DNA of 64,000 nt from Novosphingobium sp. GTDB taxonomy: Bacteria; Pseudomonadota; Alphaproteobacteria; Sphingomonadales; Sphingomonadaceae. The stretch covers positions 1 through 64,000 of the forward strand of contig NZ_JBCNLP010000001.1 in assembly GCF_039595395.1 (NCBI RefSeq), given 5' to 3'. A program made the position numbers and the translations under genes. The notes under the pieces are model-generated. The model was not told the origin of the DNA. It worked only from the letters and a program-made list of their open reading frames with translations, and did not search any database. Below are positions 1-8,676 of this stretch, one piece after another; position 1 is the stretch's first letter, and each line of letters begins with the position of its first letter.

Positions 1-267
1 AAACCATCGAGAAAAGCGACCCCCAACCGGCCTGAGCCAGTGATCGATCACCTTATCTGTTTGGCGACTAAAGCGAGCTAAATCAGCGTTTCAGCGTCAG
101 CACCGCTTCGGTGGAGCGGCATATATGGGGGGTATTCGAGTCGGTCAACCGCATTTTTGCAATTTTGTTGCGCTACCGCATAAATCACTGATTATCTGTC
201 ATATTTAAACAAAACCCACCCCAAAACCCCCTTTTCCCCTTTCCGCACAGCACCCAACCACCCCATA
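1..267. other. Non-coding left edge upstream of the glycosyltransferase
   Basis: I see no gene here on either strand. The stretch is AT-richer than its surroundings near 150-240, which suits a promoter region for the gene that follows. Positions 41-52 are a perfect 12-base palindrome, GTGATCGATCAC, which could be an operator but matches no regulator I can name with confidence. Confidence 0.4.
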
Positions 268-1356
268 GTGACCACACGCTTTCTTTACCCGCTCGACCTA
301 TCCCATCTCCTCGCAGAACGTCTGCAAAAGCAGGCTCTCACGGACGCAATCTCGATGAACAACGCTCCCATACCAGCCATCAGCGTCGCCATGAGCGTCT
401 ATAACGCAGAGCAATTCCTGCCCTCCGCCATCAACAGCATCCTCACTCAAAACTTCTCCGACTTCGAATTGCTGATTCTCGACGACGGGTCGAACGACGG
501 CTCACGCGCGATCATCGAAGATTATGCCGCCCGCGATTCCCGCATCCGCCCGATCTTCCGCGCCAACAAGGGGCTGATCGTCAGCCTCAACCAGCTCCTG
601 GCCGAAGCCCGCGCCCCGATCATCGCCCGCATGGATGCCGATGACATCTCGCTGCCCGAACGCTTCGCCCGGCAATATGCCTTCCTGCAGGAGAACCCCG
701 ATTACGGCGTGGTCGGCTGCTGGACCGACGAGATGGACGAGCATGGCTCTCCATGGCCGCTGTGCATGAATGTCCACCCCCTCACCCATGAGGCCTTCCT
801 TCAGGCCATCGATGCCGACGAGCCGCTGCTGTGCCACCCCGCCGTGATGTACCGTCGCGATGTGGTCCTCTCGGTCGGCGGCTATCATGCCGCCTTCAAG
901 CATTGTGAGGATCTCGACCTCTGGCTGCGCCTGGCCTCGGTCACGCACATCGGCAATCTGCCAGAGCGGCTGATCCGCTATCGCCATTATGCCGGACAGG
1001 TCTCCAGCCGCCACGCGACTCAGCAAGGGCTGGGCGCGGCCATCGCCAAGCTGGCCTATCACGCGCGCAAGGAGGGCCGCCCCGATCCGACCGAGCATCT
1101 CGACCAGCTCCCCCCGCTGGACCAGCTTGACGCCATGTTCGGCGGCACAGGGCTGGAGCAGGCCGTGCGCGCCAAGGTCGCCCATGGCGTGCTCTATTCC
1201 ATCCCCAGCCTGCGCGGCGAAGGTTTTGACCTGCTGCTGCGCCATATCGCCGATGGCGGCGATCGTACGGGCATGTGGCGCACCGTGCTGCGGCTGATCC
1301 GCTTCGGCTCGCCATGGCGCGCCGCCAGACTCGCACTGGCGCTGATCACCTCCTGA
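268..1356 (+). CDS. Family 2 glycosyltransferase
   Basis: Probable GT-A fold glycosyltransferase that moves a sugar from a nucleotide-sugar donor onto a glycan or lipid acceptor in envelope polysaccharide synthesis. The N-terminal GT2 core is clear: AISVAMSVYN opens the Rossmann-like domain, LDDGSNDGS lies near residues 71-79, and DADD near 123-126 is the metal/nucleotide-binding DXD motif. No transmembrane segment is obvious, so it is probably cytosolic or peripheral. The first in-frame start is GTG at 268. An ATG at 355 (MNNAPIP) sits right before the conserved core and may be the true start. No other glycan gene is adjacent, so the acceptor cannot be inferred. Confidence 0.8.
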   Translation: MTTRFLYPLDLSHLLAERLQKQALTDAISMNNAPIPAISVAMSVYNAEQFLPSAINSILTQNFSDFELLILDDGSNDGSRAIIEDYAARDSRIRPIFRANKGLIVSLNQLLAEARAPIIARMDADDISLPERFARQYAFLQENPDYGVVGCWTDEMDEHGSPWPLCMNVHPLTHEAFLQAIDADEPLLCHPAVMYRRDVVLSVGGYHAAFKHCEDLDLWLRLASVTHIGNLPERLIRYRHYAGQVSSRHATQQGLGAAIAKLAYHARKEGRPDPTEHLDQLPPLDQLDAMFGGTGLEQAVRAKVAHGVLYSIPSLRGEGFDLLLRHIADGGDRTGMWRTVLRLIRFGSPWRAARLALALITS

Positions 1357-1543
1357 CCCCCTGACACATCGTCGAAGCAGCTCTGCGACCGGCGGAAAAG
1401 CGCCGCCTGGCATGCTGCAACCGTCCCACCGCGGCACAGTGCTGACTGGCCGACCTGCGTCAAACACACCATGGCCAAACGCCGCAAAATCCTGTATCCT
1501 TCCAACCAGGCGGTAATCAGCCGCTACATAGGAGAGGATAGCC

Positions 1544-2482
1544 ATGGGCACGCTTTCAGCCGCCCTGGCGTTGGGCATCGCATCCCTGGCAAGCACCGCG
1601 GCAAGTTACGCCGTCGCGGGAGATCTACCTGCGCGTGCCGACGTCACGCAACCGGGCCTGGCATCACAGACCCCCACCACCAGCGAGAGCATCACGCTGG
1701 CCAGCGATCGTTTCGATCGCATGACCATGCCGATCACCATCGCAGGCCACGGCACCTTCGATTTCCTGATCGACACAGGCGCGCAACGCTCGGTGCTGTC
1801 GAGCGGATTGGCCATGCGCCTTGGCATGGCGGCAGGCGATCCGCTGCGGGTGACAGGGCTTGCCGGAACGCGATCGGTCGGCACCGTGCAGCTCGCCGGC
1901 ATGCAGTTGGGCAAACGCGCCATCGAAACGATCGAGGTGCCGGTCTTTCCTGACAACACCATGGACACGCAGGGCATCGTCGGGATCGACGGGCTGAAGA
2001 ACCAGCGCGTGCTGCTCGACTTCCGGGGCAAGCGCATGTCGATCGAGGATTCGGCCAAGCCGCAAGCGGGCGATGGCTATGAGATCGTCGTCTCGGCGCG
2101 TCGCAAGGGTGGGCAACTGGTGATGAGCCACGCCATGGTCGATGGCGTCGATACCGACATCATCATCGACACCGGTGCTGATGCCGCCGTGGGCAACCGC
2201 GCGCTGCAGCATGCGCTGTCCACGCATCCGGGCGCGGCCGTCACGCTGACCAGCGTCACCGGCCAGACCATCGCCGCCGAACTGGGCGTGGCCACCCATC
2301 TGCGCATCGGCCGCATCCAGATGAGTCAGGTGGAGATCGCTTTCGTCGATTCGCCTGCCTTCCAGGCGCTCAAGCTGACGAAGCACCCCGCCCTGCTGCT
2401 GGGCATGCGTGAGTTGCGCGGCTTCGGGCGGGTGGCGATCGACTTCCCGCAACGCAAGGTCCTGTTCGATGTCGATGGCTAG
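1544..2482 (+). CDS. Two-lobed retropepsin-like aspartic protease, exported
   Basis: Putative periplasmic aspartic peptidase of 312 residues. The N-terminal 25 residues look like a signal peptide (alanine-rich hydrophobic run ending SYAVA). Two DTGA active-site motifs are visible: FLIDTGAQRS with DTGA at 77-80, and IIIDTGADAA with DTGA at 209-212. Each is followed by the later strand motif of the fold (IVGIDGL near 145-151, LLLGMREL near the C-terminus). Retropepsins work as dimers with one Asp per subunit. Two copies in one chain suggest a pseudodimer that makes a complete catalytic site alone. The substrate is unknown. GGAG about 10 bases upstream supports the ATG at 1544. Confidence 0.8.
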   Translation: MGTLSAALALGIASLASTAASYAVAGDLPARADVTQPGLASQTPTTSESITLASDRFDRMTMPITIAGHGTFDFLIDTGAQRSVLSSGLAMRLGMAAGDPLRVTGLAGTRSVGTVQLAGMQLGKRAIETIEVPVFPDNTMDTQGIVGIDGLKNQRVLLDFRGKRMSIEDSAKPQAGDGYEIVVSARRKGGQLVMSHAMVDGVDTDIIIDTGADAAVGNRALQHALSTHPGAAVTLTSVTGQTIAAELGVATHLRIGRIQMSQVEIAFVDSPAFQALKLTKHPALLLGMRELRGFGRVAIDFPQRKVLFDVDG

Positions 2483-2528
2483 CGCATGAGCTGAAGACAC
2501 GAACGCCAAGGGAGCCTTGTGGCAGAAA

Positions 2529-2558
2529 CCCCGGCCTTCGCAGGTGGCCGGGGTTTTT
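2529..2558 (+). terminator. Intrinsic terminator after the aspartic protease
   Basis: CCCCGGCC at 2529-2536 pairs perfectly with GGCCGGGG at 2546-2553, followed directly by five T. It lies between the protease stop and the ABC transporter start. Confidence 0.85.
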
Positions 2559-2589
2559 GTTTGCCCCTTGCGCCCCTACATGGAGCCCT

Positions 2590-4416
2590 ATGCCGCCAGA
2601 AACACCCACCTCCTCCGCCCCGATTCGCCATGATGGCTGGGCAACCCTGCGCCGCTTCATGCCCTATCTGTGGCCGCGCGATCAGCCGGGGCTGCGCCTG
2701 CGCATCCTTGGCGCCTGCGCGATGATTCTGGCGGCCAAGGCGATCACCCTCGCCTTGCCTTATGCCTATAAGCAGGCGGTCGATCTGATGACCCGCCCGG
2801 CGCAGGGCCCCAACGCCTTCACCGCCGCCTTCGTACTGGTGATGGCCTATGCGCTGGGCCGCTTCGCCAGCACCGGCTTCGACAATCTGCGCAACATCAT
2901 CTTTGAGCGCGTCGGGCAGGAGGCCACCCGCGCCCTGGCCGAGGATGTGTTCCAGCGGCTGCACAATCTCTCGCTGCGCTTCCACCTCGCCCGCCGCACC
3001 GGCGAAGTGACCAAGGTGATCGAACGCGGCACCAAGAGCATCGACAACATGCTCTATTTCCTGCTGTTCAACATCGCCCCCACGGTGCTGGAGCTGGCGG
3101 CGGTGGCTTTGATCTTCTACCTGCATTTCGGATGGGGGCTGGTGCTCTCCACCGCGCTGGCGATCGCGGCCTATGTGGTGGCCACGCGCTGGATCACCGA
3201 ATGGCGCACCCATCTGCGCGCCACGATGAACCGGCTCGACGGGCAGGCGCTGGCCCGCGCCGTCGATTCGCTGCTGAATTACGAGACGGTGAAATACTTC
3301 GGCGCCGAACAGCGCGAGCTGCAGCGCTATGGCCAGTCTGCCCGCGCCTATGCCCGCGCGGCGGTGGCTTCGGAGAACTCGCTGGGGCTGCTCAACATCG
3401 TGCAGGGGGCGATCATCAACCTGCTGATGGCTGGCGCCATGGGCTATACGGTGTGGGGCTGGGCGCATGGCCGCTTCACCGTGGGCGACATGGTTTTCGT
3501 CAACACCTATCTGGTGCAGCTCTTCCGCCCGCTCGACATGCTGGGGATGGTCTATCGCACCATCCGTCAGGGGCTGATCGACATGTCGAGCATGTTCGCC
3601 CTGATCGACACGCCCGTCGAGGTGGCCGATGCCCCCGGCGCCCCCGCCCTGCTGGTGCAGCGCCCCGGCGTGGTCTTCGACAATGTGGTCTTCGGCTATG
3701 AGCGGGACCGCACCATCCTGCACGGCCTCTCCTTCGAGGTGCCCGCCGGGCAGCATATCGCGCTGGTCGGCCCCTCGGGCGCGGGCAAGAGCACCATCGC
3801 CCGGCTGATCTTCCGCTTCTATGACCCATGGTCGGGCCGCATCCTGATCGACGGGCAGGATATTGCGCAGGTGACCCAAGCCTCGCTGCGCGCCCATCTG
3901 GGGATCGTGCCGCAGGATTCGGTGCTGTTCAACGACACGCTGGGCTACAACATCGCCTATGGCCGCGACGGCGCCAGCGAGGCCGAGATTCACGAAGCCG
4001 CCCGCGCCGCCGCACTGATGCCGCTGATCGACCGCCTGCCCAAGCGCTTCGACACCGAAGTGGGCGAACGCGGCCTGAAACTCTCGGGCGGCGAGAAGCA
4101 GCGCGTCGCCATCGCCCGCACCTTGCTGAAGAACCCGCCGATCCTGCTGCTGGACGAAGCCACCAGCGCACTCGACACCCGCACCGAGCAGGAGATCCTC
4201 TCCACCCTGCGCGATCTTTCGGCCAAGCGAACCAGCCTCTCGATCGCGCACCGCCTCTCGACCATTGCCGATGCCGACCGCATCTTCGTGCTGGCCGAGG
4301 GCCGCATGGTGGAAAGCGGCACCCACACCCAGCTTCTGCGCCACGATGGACTCTATGCCGAAATGTGGTCGCGTCAGGCCCATGAGATGGAACAGCTCAA
4401 CCAGGCCGCAGAATAA
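2590..4416 (+). CDS. Atm1/HMT1-type ABC exporter, fused permease and ATPase
   Basis: Half-transporter of 608 residues that would act as an inner-membrane homodimer. In the Atm1/HMT1 family the cargo is glutathione-linked metal or sulfur species. An N-terminal transmembrane domain of about 320 residues with several hydrophobic helices is followed by a nucleotide-binding domain. Visible motifs are Walker A GPSGAGKST (near 394), signature LSGGEKQRVAIAR (near 497) and Walker B/D-loop LLLDEATSALD (near 520). The ATG at 2590 is chosen because GGAG sits just upstream; an earlier in-frame start at 2557 lies in the preceding terminator. The exact substrate is not determined by sequence. Confidence 0.9.
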   Translation: MPPETPTSSAPIRHDGWATLRRFMPYLWPRDQPGLRLRILGACAMILAAKAITLALPYAYKQAVDLMTRPAQGPNAFTAAFVLVMAYALGRFASTGFDNLRNIIFERVGQEATRALAEDVFQRLHNLSLRFHLARRTGEVTKVIERGTKSIDNMLYFLLFNIAPTVLELAAVALIFYLHFGWGLVLSTALAIAAYVVATRWITEWRTHLRATMNRLDGQALARAVDSLLNYETVKYFGAEQRELQRYGQSARAYARAAVASENSLGLLNIVQGAIINLLMAGAMGYTVWGWAHGRFTVGDMVFVNTYLVQLFRPLDMLGMVYRTIRQGLIDMSSMFALIDTPVEVADAPGAPALLVQRPGVVFDNVVFGYERDRTILHGLSFEVPAGQHIALVGPSGAGKSTIARLIFRFYDPWSGRILIDGQDIAQVTQASLRAHLGIVPQDSVLFNDTLGYNIAYGRDGASEAEIHEAARAAALMPLIDRLPKRFDTEVGERGLKLSGGEKQRVAIARTLLKNPPILLLDEATSALDTRTEQEILSTLRDLSAKRTSLSIAHRLSTIADADRIFVLAEGRMVESGTHTQLLRHDGLYAEMWSRQAHEMEQLNQAAE

Positions 4417-4422
4417 GAAAAT

Positions 4423-4460
4423 GGCCGGAAAGCTGGGAGACTTTCCGGCCCTAATTGTTT
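4423..4460 (+). terminator. Intrinsic terminator after the ABC exporter
   Basis: GGCCGGAAAG at 4423-4432 pairs perfectly with CTTTCCGGCC at 4441-4450, with an 8-base loop and then a T-rich tail. It stops the exporter transcript before the convergent porin gene. Confidence 0.8.
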
Positions 4461-4487
4461 TTACGGCGTCATGTTTTCAAGGCGCCA

Positions 4488-4503
4488 TGTTTCACGTGAA
4501 GCA
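4488..4503. promoter_or_regulatory. parS: Near-perfect parS (ParB-binding) site
   Basis: The 16-mer TGTTTCACGTGAAGCA matches the chromosomal parS consensus TGTTTCACGTGAAACA at 15 of 16 positions. It lies in the gap between two convergent genes and is not explained by either terminator. ParB bound at parS directs origin segregation. Such sites usually cluster near the replication origin, so this region may be origin-proximal. parA and parB are not in the window, and I saw no second copy. Confidence 0.7.
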
Positions 4504-4521
4504 TGACGCGTTAATGCGTCA

Positions 4522-5319
4522 TCAGAAGCTCGCAGTCAGCGACAGCACCGCCACCGACTTGGCCGCGCGGAAGGTCTGATCCGGATTGGGGGTGCCCGTC
4601 TGATCGGTCAGCGGCGCCTTGAAAGCATCCGACTTGCCGATGTTGGTGCCCACAGCCGAGAGATCCAGCGTCAGGTTCTTCCACTTGTAGGAGACGCCCG
4701 CCGTGTAATCGAGATATTCCTTCACATAGTTGAAGCCGCCGCCGGTGTGGCCGATATGGGCGTGCACGGTGATCGGCGTCTTGGGCACCGCGAGGCCCAG
4801 CTCGAAATACTCATACATGTTGTATTTCGTGGCGGTGTTCCAATAGGTGAAGTAGCTCTGCTTGGGCGCCCAGTTCAGGCCAGCCTTGGCCGTGATCGGA
4901 CCATAGGCCTTGGTCAGCGAGCCATAGAGCTCGTAATATTCGTTCAGATCGTTGCCGGGATAAAGATAGCCGTACAGGCCGCCGTCGAAGGTCAGGCCGG
5001 TCTTGCCGATGGCATGGGTGTAGCCGCCGTAAACGTCGATCTCGCTGCCGCCGATGTTCACGGTCGAATTGCCCGCAGTGGCGCCCGAAGCCCAGGTCGC
5101 GACATAGAAGCCAGACTTGTGGCTCAGCGTGATCGAGGCCTGACCCGTCGCCTTGTTGTCCGACTGCGAAATACCACGGAAGCGGTACTGCGAAACGATC
5201 GCCGCGCTGCCCGTTACAGTGAAATCAGGAGTAGGCGCCGGAGCATCGTCAGCAAAAGCGACATTGCTGGCAAAAGCCACAGCCAAAGCCGCAGCGGCAC
5301 AAGCAAACTTGATCTTCAT
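4522..5319 (-). CDS. TorF-family putative outer-membrane porin
   Basis: Outer-membrane beta-barrel of 265 residues resembling the proteobacterial TorF family (TIGR02001). A signal peptide (MKIKFACAAAALAVAFASNV, cleaved after AFA) precedes a mature part rich in alternating aromatic and glycine residues. The N-terminal strand contains SQYRFRGISQSDN, characteristic of the family. The chain ends in Phe (LTASF), as barrel substrates of the BAM complex do. The start at 5319 is chosen for the signal peptide; the frame stays open upstream without a leader. Its 3' end lies 18 bases from the parS-like site. Substrate unknown. Confidence 0.88.
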   Translation of the reverse strand: MKIKFACAAAALAVAFASNVAFADDAPAPTPDFTVTGSAAIVSQYRFRGISQSDNKATGQASITLSHKSGFYVATWASGATAGNSTVNIGGSEIDVYGGYTHAIGKTGLTFDGGLYGYLYPGNDLNEYYELYGSLTKAYGPITAKAGLNWAPKQSYFTYWNTATKYNMYEYFELGLAVPKTPITVHAHIGHTGGGFNYVKEYLDYTAGVSYKWKNLTLDLSAVGTNIGKSDAFKAPLTDQTGTPNPDQTFRAAKSVAVLSLTASF

Positions 5320-5535
5320 AAGGAGCCCTTTTCCGTTTTTATGAATTGGGTTCCATCCTGCGCATCCGGCGCCGGCTCTCCCTTTTTTCGGGAGCCGTTC
5401 TTCCGGATGCCCAAGAGCTATCAGTCCAGTTTGCAGCGCACAACAGCCTCCGTGGCCGACCCGCCATATTCGAATGTTACTGTGCCATTTCCGCAACGCA
5501 ACATTATGTTGCTGTGCGAGGTCGCGACATATAAT

Positions 5536-5727
5536 TTACATAGTATCCGGCCAGACCACGGCCTGCGCGACCTTGGCATAGCTGCCCTCCACATCCCAGG
5601 TGATCGCTGGAGAGCCGTAAAGCTGCCATCCCTGCGCCAGAGCTTCAGACACGCGCTCGCAAAAGGCGTGGTCGTCCTTGCCGGTCAGCAGGCGGTACAC
5701 GGGCTTGCCATCGGGTGGAGTGGACAT
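5536..5727 (-). CDS. DUF1737 domain protein
   Basis: A 63-residue protein covering a whole DUF1737 domain. The signature YRLLTGKDDHAFCERV...ALAQGWQLYGSPAITW is clear, ending in the AQAVVW strand. The function of the family is unknown; it is small and soluble, with no membrane segment or signal peptide. AAGGAG about nine bases upstream of the ATG supports the start. The gene lies downstream of repeat copy A and of hslU on the same strand. Confidence 0.85.
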   Translation of the reverse strand: MSTPPDGKPVYRLLTGKDDHAFCERVSEALAQGWQLYGSPAITWDVEGSYAKVAQAVVWPDTM

Positions 5728-5797
5728 GGCGATAGGCTCCTTCGGGTTGTTTGGGCATCCAGTCCTAGCGATTCAGCAGCAAGGGGGAAGAGAAGAT

Positions 5798-6025
5798 GCG
5801 AGGGGGTTACCCCCTCGCGCTCCCAGAACGTCTTCCGACGCATGGGCAGAGGCACACGATCGTGGTGCGTGAACTCTCCACCAGCGCAATGAAAAGGCGC
5901 CGCAGGCAGGAAGCCCCGGCGCCCTCTATCGTTTTACAGCCTGCGGCGCAGCGACCTTAGCTTTGTGGCCGAACCCGATGCGCAACGCAGACACTCATGG
6001 GAGCGCGAGGGTGTAACACCCTCGC
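5798..6025 (-). repeat. Intergenic inverted-repeat element, copy A (reverse orientation)
   Basis: One of eight related elements in the window, and the only one reversed relative to the others. Its outer hairpins are at 5798-5818 (arms GCGAGGGGG/CCCCCTCGC) and 6005-6025 (arms GCGAGGGTG/CACCCTCGC), each with the GCGCTCCC/GGGAGCGC foot facing inward. The interior holds the central inverted repeat GCGCCGCAGGC / GCCTGCGGCGC and the CTCTCCACC block. It starts 14 bases after the hslU stop and carries no credible gene. Confidence 0.92.
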
Positions 6026-6039
6026 ACTTTCCCTTTTCT

Positions 6040-7341
6040 TCAAAGGATATACTTCGACAGATCGGTATCCCGCGCCAGCCCTTCCAGCTTCTCGCTGACA
6101 TAGGCCTCATCGATCACGATGGTTTCCCCGCGACGATCCTCGGCCTCGAAGGACAGTTCCTCCAGCAGCTTTTCCATCACCGTCTGCAGACGGCGGGCGC
6201 CGATGTTCTCCACCGCCTCGTTCACCTGAGCGGCGATGCGGGCGATGGCGCGGACGGCCTCGGGGGTGAAATCCAGCGAGACCTGCTCGGTGCCCATCAG
6301 GGCGCGATACTGCGCCACCAGATTCGCCCGCGTTTCCGAAAGGATGCGCACGAAGTCATCTTCCGACAGCGCCTTCAGCTCGACGCGAATCGGCAGACGG
6401 CCCTGAAGCTCGGGCAGCATGTCGCTGGGCTTGGCGACATGGAAGGCACCGCTGGCGATGAACAGTACATGGTCGGTCTTCATCGGCCCGTATTTGGTGG
6501 CGATGGTGGTGCCCTCGATCAGCGGCAGCAGATCGCGCTGCACGCCTTCCCGGCTCACCGAACCGCCGCGCACATCGCTGACCGCGATCTTGTCGATCTC
6601 GTCGATGAAGACGATGCCGTTGCTCTCGGCATTGGCCAGAGCCACGCGGGCAACGTCATCCTGATCCATGCGCTTCTCGGCTTCCTCGTCGAGCAGCTTT
6701 TCCCAGGCATCGCCAACGCGCATCTTGCGGCGCTTGGTGGGCTTCTGGCCCAGCGCCTTGCCCATCATGTCCGACAGGTTGATCATGCCGATGCCGCCGC
6801 CCATGCCGGGGATCTCCATCGGGGCGGCGGGGGAATCCTCCACCTCGATCTCGACCTCGACATCGGCCATCGCGCCTTCCTCGATGCGCTGGCGGAAGCT
6901 TTCGCGGGTCGCCTCGCTGGCATTGTCGCCCACCAGCACTTTCAGCAGGCGCTCCATGGCGGCCTTGGCGGCGGTTTCGCGCACAGCCTCGCGGCGGCGC
7001 GCCTTTTCGAGGCGAATCGCTTCCTCGGCCAGATCGCGGCCGATCTGCTCGACATCGCGCCCGACATAGCCGACTTCGGTGAACTTGGTGGCTTCCACCT
7101 TCACGAAGGGCGCATCGGCCAGCCGCGCCAGACGGCGGCTGATTTCGGTCTTGCCGCAACCCGTGGGCCCGATCATCAGAATGTTCTTGGGGGAGACCTC
7201 ATCGCGCAGATCGGCGGCGAGATGCTGGCGGCGCCAGCGGTTGCGCAGGGCCACGGCCACAGCGCGCTTGGCGTCCTGCTGGCCGATGATGTGCTCGTCC
7301 AGCGCGCGGACGATCATCTTGGGAGTCAGACTGTCATTCAT
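6040..7341 (-). CDS. hslU: ATP-dependent protease ATPase subunit HslU (ClpY)
   Basis: AAA+ unfoldase of the HslUV cytosolic protease; hexamers feed unfolded substrates into HslV. The 433-residue length fits the family. Visible features are Walker A GPTGCGKT (58-65), the pore region GYVGRD near residue 87, Walker B FIDEIDKIA near 244-252, the sensor/arginine segment ELQGRLPIRVEL, and the C-terminal tail SKYIL that docks into HslV. A long charged I-domain lies between about 105 and 230. It follows hslV by six bases, so the two are co-transcribed. Repeat copy A lies just past its stop and may serve as its 3' end. Confidence 0.98.
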   Translation of the reverse strand: MNDSLTPKMIVRALDEHIIGQQDAKRAVAVALRNRWRRQHLAADLRDEVSPKNILMIGPTGCGKTEISRRLARLADAPFVKVEATKFTEVGYVGRDVEQIGRDLAEEAIRLEKARRREAVRETAAKAAMERLLKVLVGDNASEATRESFRQRIEEGAMADVEVEIEVEDSPAAPMEIPGMGGGIGMINLSDMMGKALGQKPTKRRKMRVGDAWEKLLDEEAEKRMDQDDVARVALANAESNGIVFIDEIDKIAVSDVRGGSVSREGVQRDLLPLIEGTTIATKYGPMKTDHVLFIASGAFHVAKPSDMLPELQGRLPIRVELKALSEDDFVRILSETRANLVAQYRALMGTEQVSLDFTPEAVRAIARIAAQVNEAVENIGARRLQTVMEKLLEELSFEAEDRRGETIVIDEAYVSEKLEGLARDTDLSKYIL

Positions 7342-7347
7342 GTCGGT

Positions 7348-7908
7348 TCAACCAATCGCTTCGACCGTCACGCGGTCATTGGTGAAGACGCAGATCTCGG
7401 CGGCCACGGCCATGGCGCGGCGGGCGATCTTTTCGGCATCTTCCTCGTAATCGGAGACAGCGCGCGCGGCGGCCAGAGCGTAATTGCCGCCCGAGCCGAT
7501 GGCGGTGATGCCGCCCTCGGGCTCCAGCACATCGCCATTGCCGGTGAGCACCAGCATGGTTTCCTCATCCGCGACGATCATCAGCGCTTCGAGGTTGCGC
7601 AGATATTTGTCGGTGCGCCAGTCCTTGGCGAGTTCGACAGCAGCGCGCATCAACTGGCCGCGATGCGCTTCCAGCTTGCGTTCAAGGCGTTCGAAGAGGG
7701 TGAAGGCGTCGGCGGTGGCGCCCGCGAAACCGGCAATGACCTTGCCATCGCCAATCCGCCGCACCTTGCGCGCATTGGGCTTCATCACCGTGTTGCCCAT
7801 CGACACCTGTCCATCGCCCGCGATGACGGTCTTGCCGCCCTTCTTCACGCCGACGATGGTGGTGCCATGCCACTGGATCAGCCCGTGGCCAGCTTTCGTG
7901 TTATCCAT
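7348..7908 (-). CDS. hslV: ATP-dependent protease peptidase subunit HslV (ClpQ)
   Basis: Proteasome-like threonine peptidase that forms a double hexameric ring with HslU caps. The catalytic threonine is expected at residue 16 in HGTTIVGVKKGG, so the first 15 residues form a propeptide removed on maturation. Alphaproteobacterial HslV proteins often have such a leader, unlike E. coli HslV, which loses only Met. The GDGQVSMGNTVMK block and the GSGGNYALAAARA block are conserved family features. Length is 186 residues. It precedes hslU in an operon, and bamE lies 57 bases upstream on the same strand. Confidence 0.98.
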   Translation of the reverse strand: MDNTKAGHGLIQWHGTTIVGVKKGGKTVIAGDGQVSMGNTVMKPNARKVRRIGDGKVIAGFAGATADAFTLFERLERKLEAHRGQLMRAAVELAKDWRTDKYLRNLEALMIVADEETMLVLTGNGDVLEPEGGITAIGSGGNYALAAARAVSDYEEDAEKIARRAMAVAAEICVFTNDRVTVEAIG

Positions 7909-7965
7909 GAAGAGGCATATGGTGGCCCGTCCGCAATTGTCCAGACCACCGATGCCTCAAGAACG

Positions 7966-8448
7966 TCAGGTGCCGCCGGTGTTGCTGCCGGGCGCGCCAC
8001 CGCCGCCCATGCCGGTGCCCACGGTGCCGATGTTGCCGAACAGATCCTCGAAGAAGCTGCGCTTCTTGCCCAGGGTCGGGGTGAAGCTGCCATCGGGATT
8101 GAGCCGCACGACCTTCTCGGTGCCGGCACGATCGAGGCGGGCGACATTGCCCTGAGGGTCGAAGCTGACGCGCAACACGGTCTCGGCGGTCGGACGCGGG
8201 CGGTGGAAAGCGGTCTGCTTGGTGTCGATCGACACGTAATACCAGGCTTCCTTGCCATATTGCGACACGAAGGTCGGGCGGCCCAGCGTATGCTCGACCG
8301 ACTGGCGGTTATCGATTCCCACCATCACCGAATCGACCAGCGCCGTATCCACCAGATAGCCGCGATGATCCTTGATCGCGGTGCAACCGCCTGCCAGCAG
8401 GCTCAGCGCCGCGGCGCCCATCATCAGTCCCACCGTCTTGACCCGCAT
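7966..8448 (-). CDS. bamE: Outer membrane assembly lipoprotein BamE (SmpA/OmlA family)
   Basis: Lipoprotein subunit of the BAM complex that inserts outer-membrane barrels. The 160-residue product begins MRVKTVGLMMGAAALSLLAG, with lipobox LAGGC and the acylated Cys near residue 22. The SmpA/OmlA core is visible: a VMVGIDNRQSVEHTLGRPT helix-turn and an AWYYVSIDTKQTAF strand. The C-terminal tail is glycine-rich and low complexity. The start at 8448 is chosen for the leader. It faces away from the cytochrome chaperone gene and may be co-transcribed with hslVU. Confidence 0.9.
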   Translation of the reverse strand: MRVKTVGLMMGAAALSLLAGGCTAIKDHRGYLVDTALVDSVMVGIDNRQSVEHTLGRPTFVSQYGKEAWYYVSIDTKQTAFHRPRPTAETVLRVSFDPQGNVARLDRAGTEKVVRLNPDGSFTPTLGKKRSFFEDLFGNIGTVGTGMGGGGAPGSNTGGT

Positions 8449-8676
8449 CACCGTCTTCTGCTCCAACTGTCCCCGACTGGCCAGGGCAGCGCCATCGCTC
8501 CCCATTGCCAGCGCCCGGATCGATCCTGTAGGCAGGGCCAGCCTTAGGCGCCCTTGCCCCATATCGCAATGGCGCTTCGCGCGAAGCCATTGAACCGGCG
8601 CTGAACAGGCGCCGCGCGCAAGGCCCAGCGCCAAGGCGTTCCGGCATCATGCCGCTCAACGACAGGAACCGCCGCC

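Noticed and set aside
2479..4383. Long open frames opposite real genes (also 5965-8547, 31131-32570, 37880-39439, 43378-45084 and 53192-55060)
   Set aside because: High GC keeps antisense frames open. They lack domains, are His/Gln/Arg-rich and lie wholly opposite well-recognised genes.
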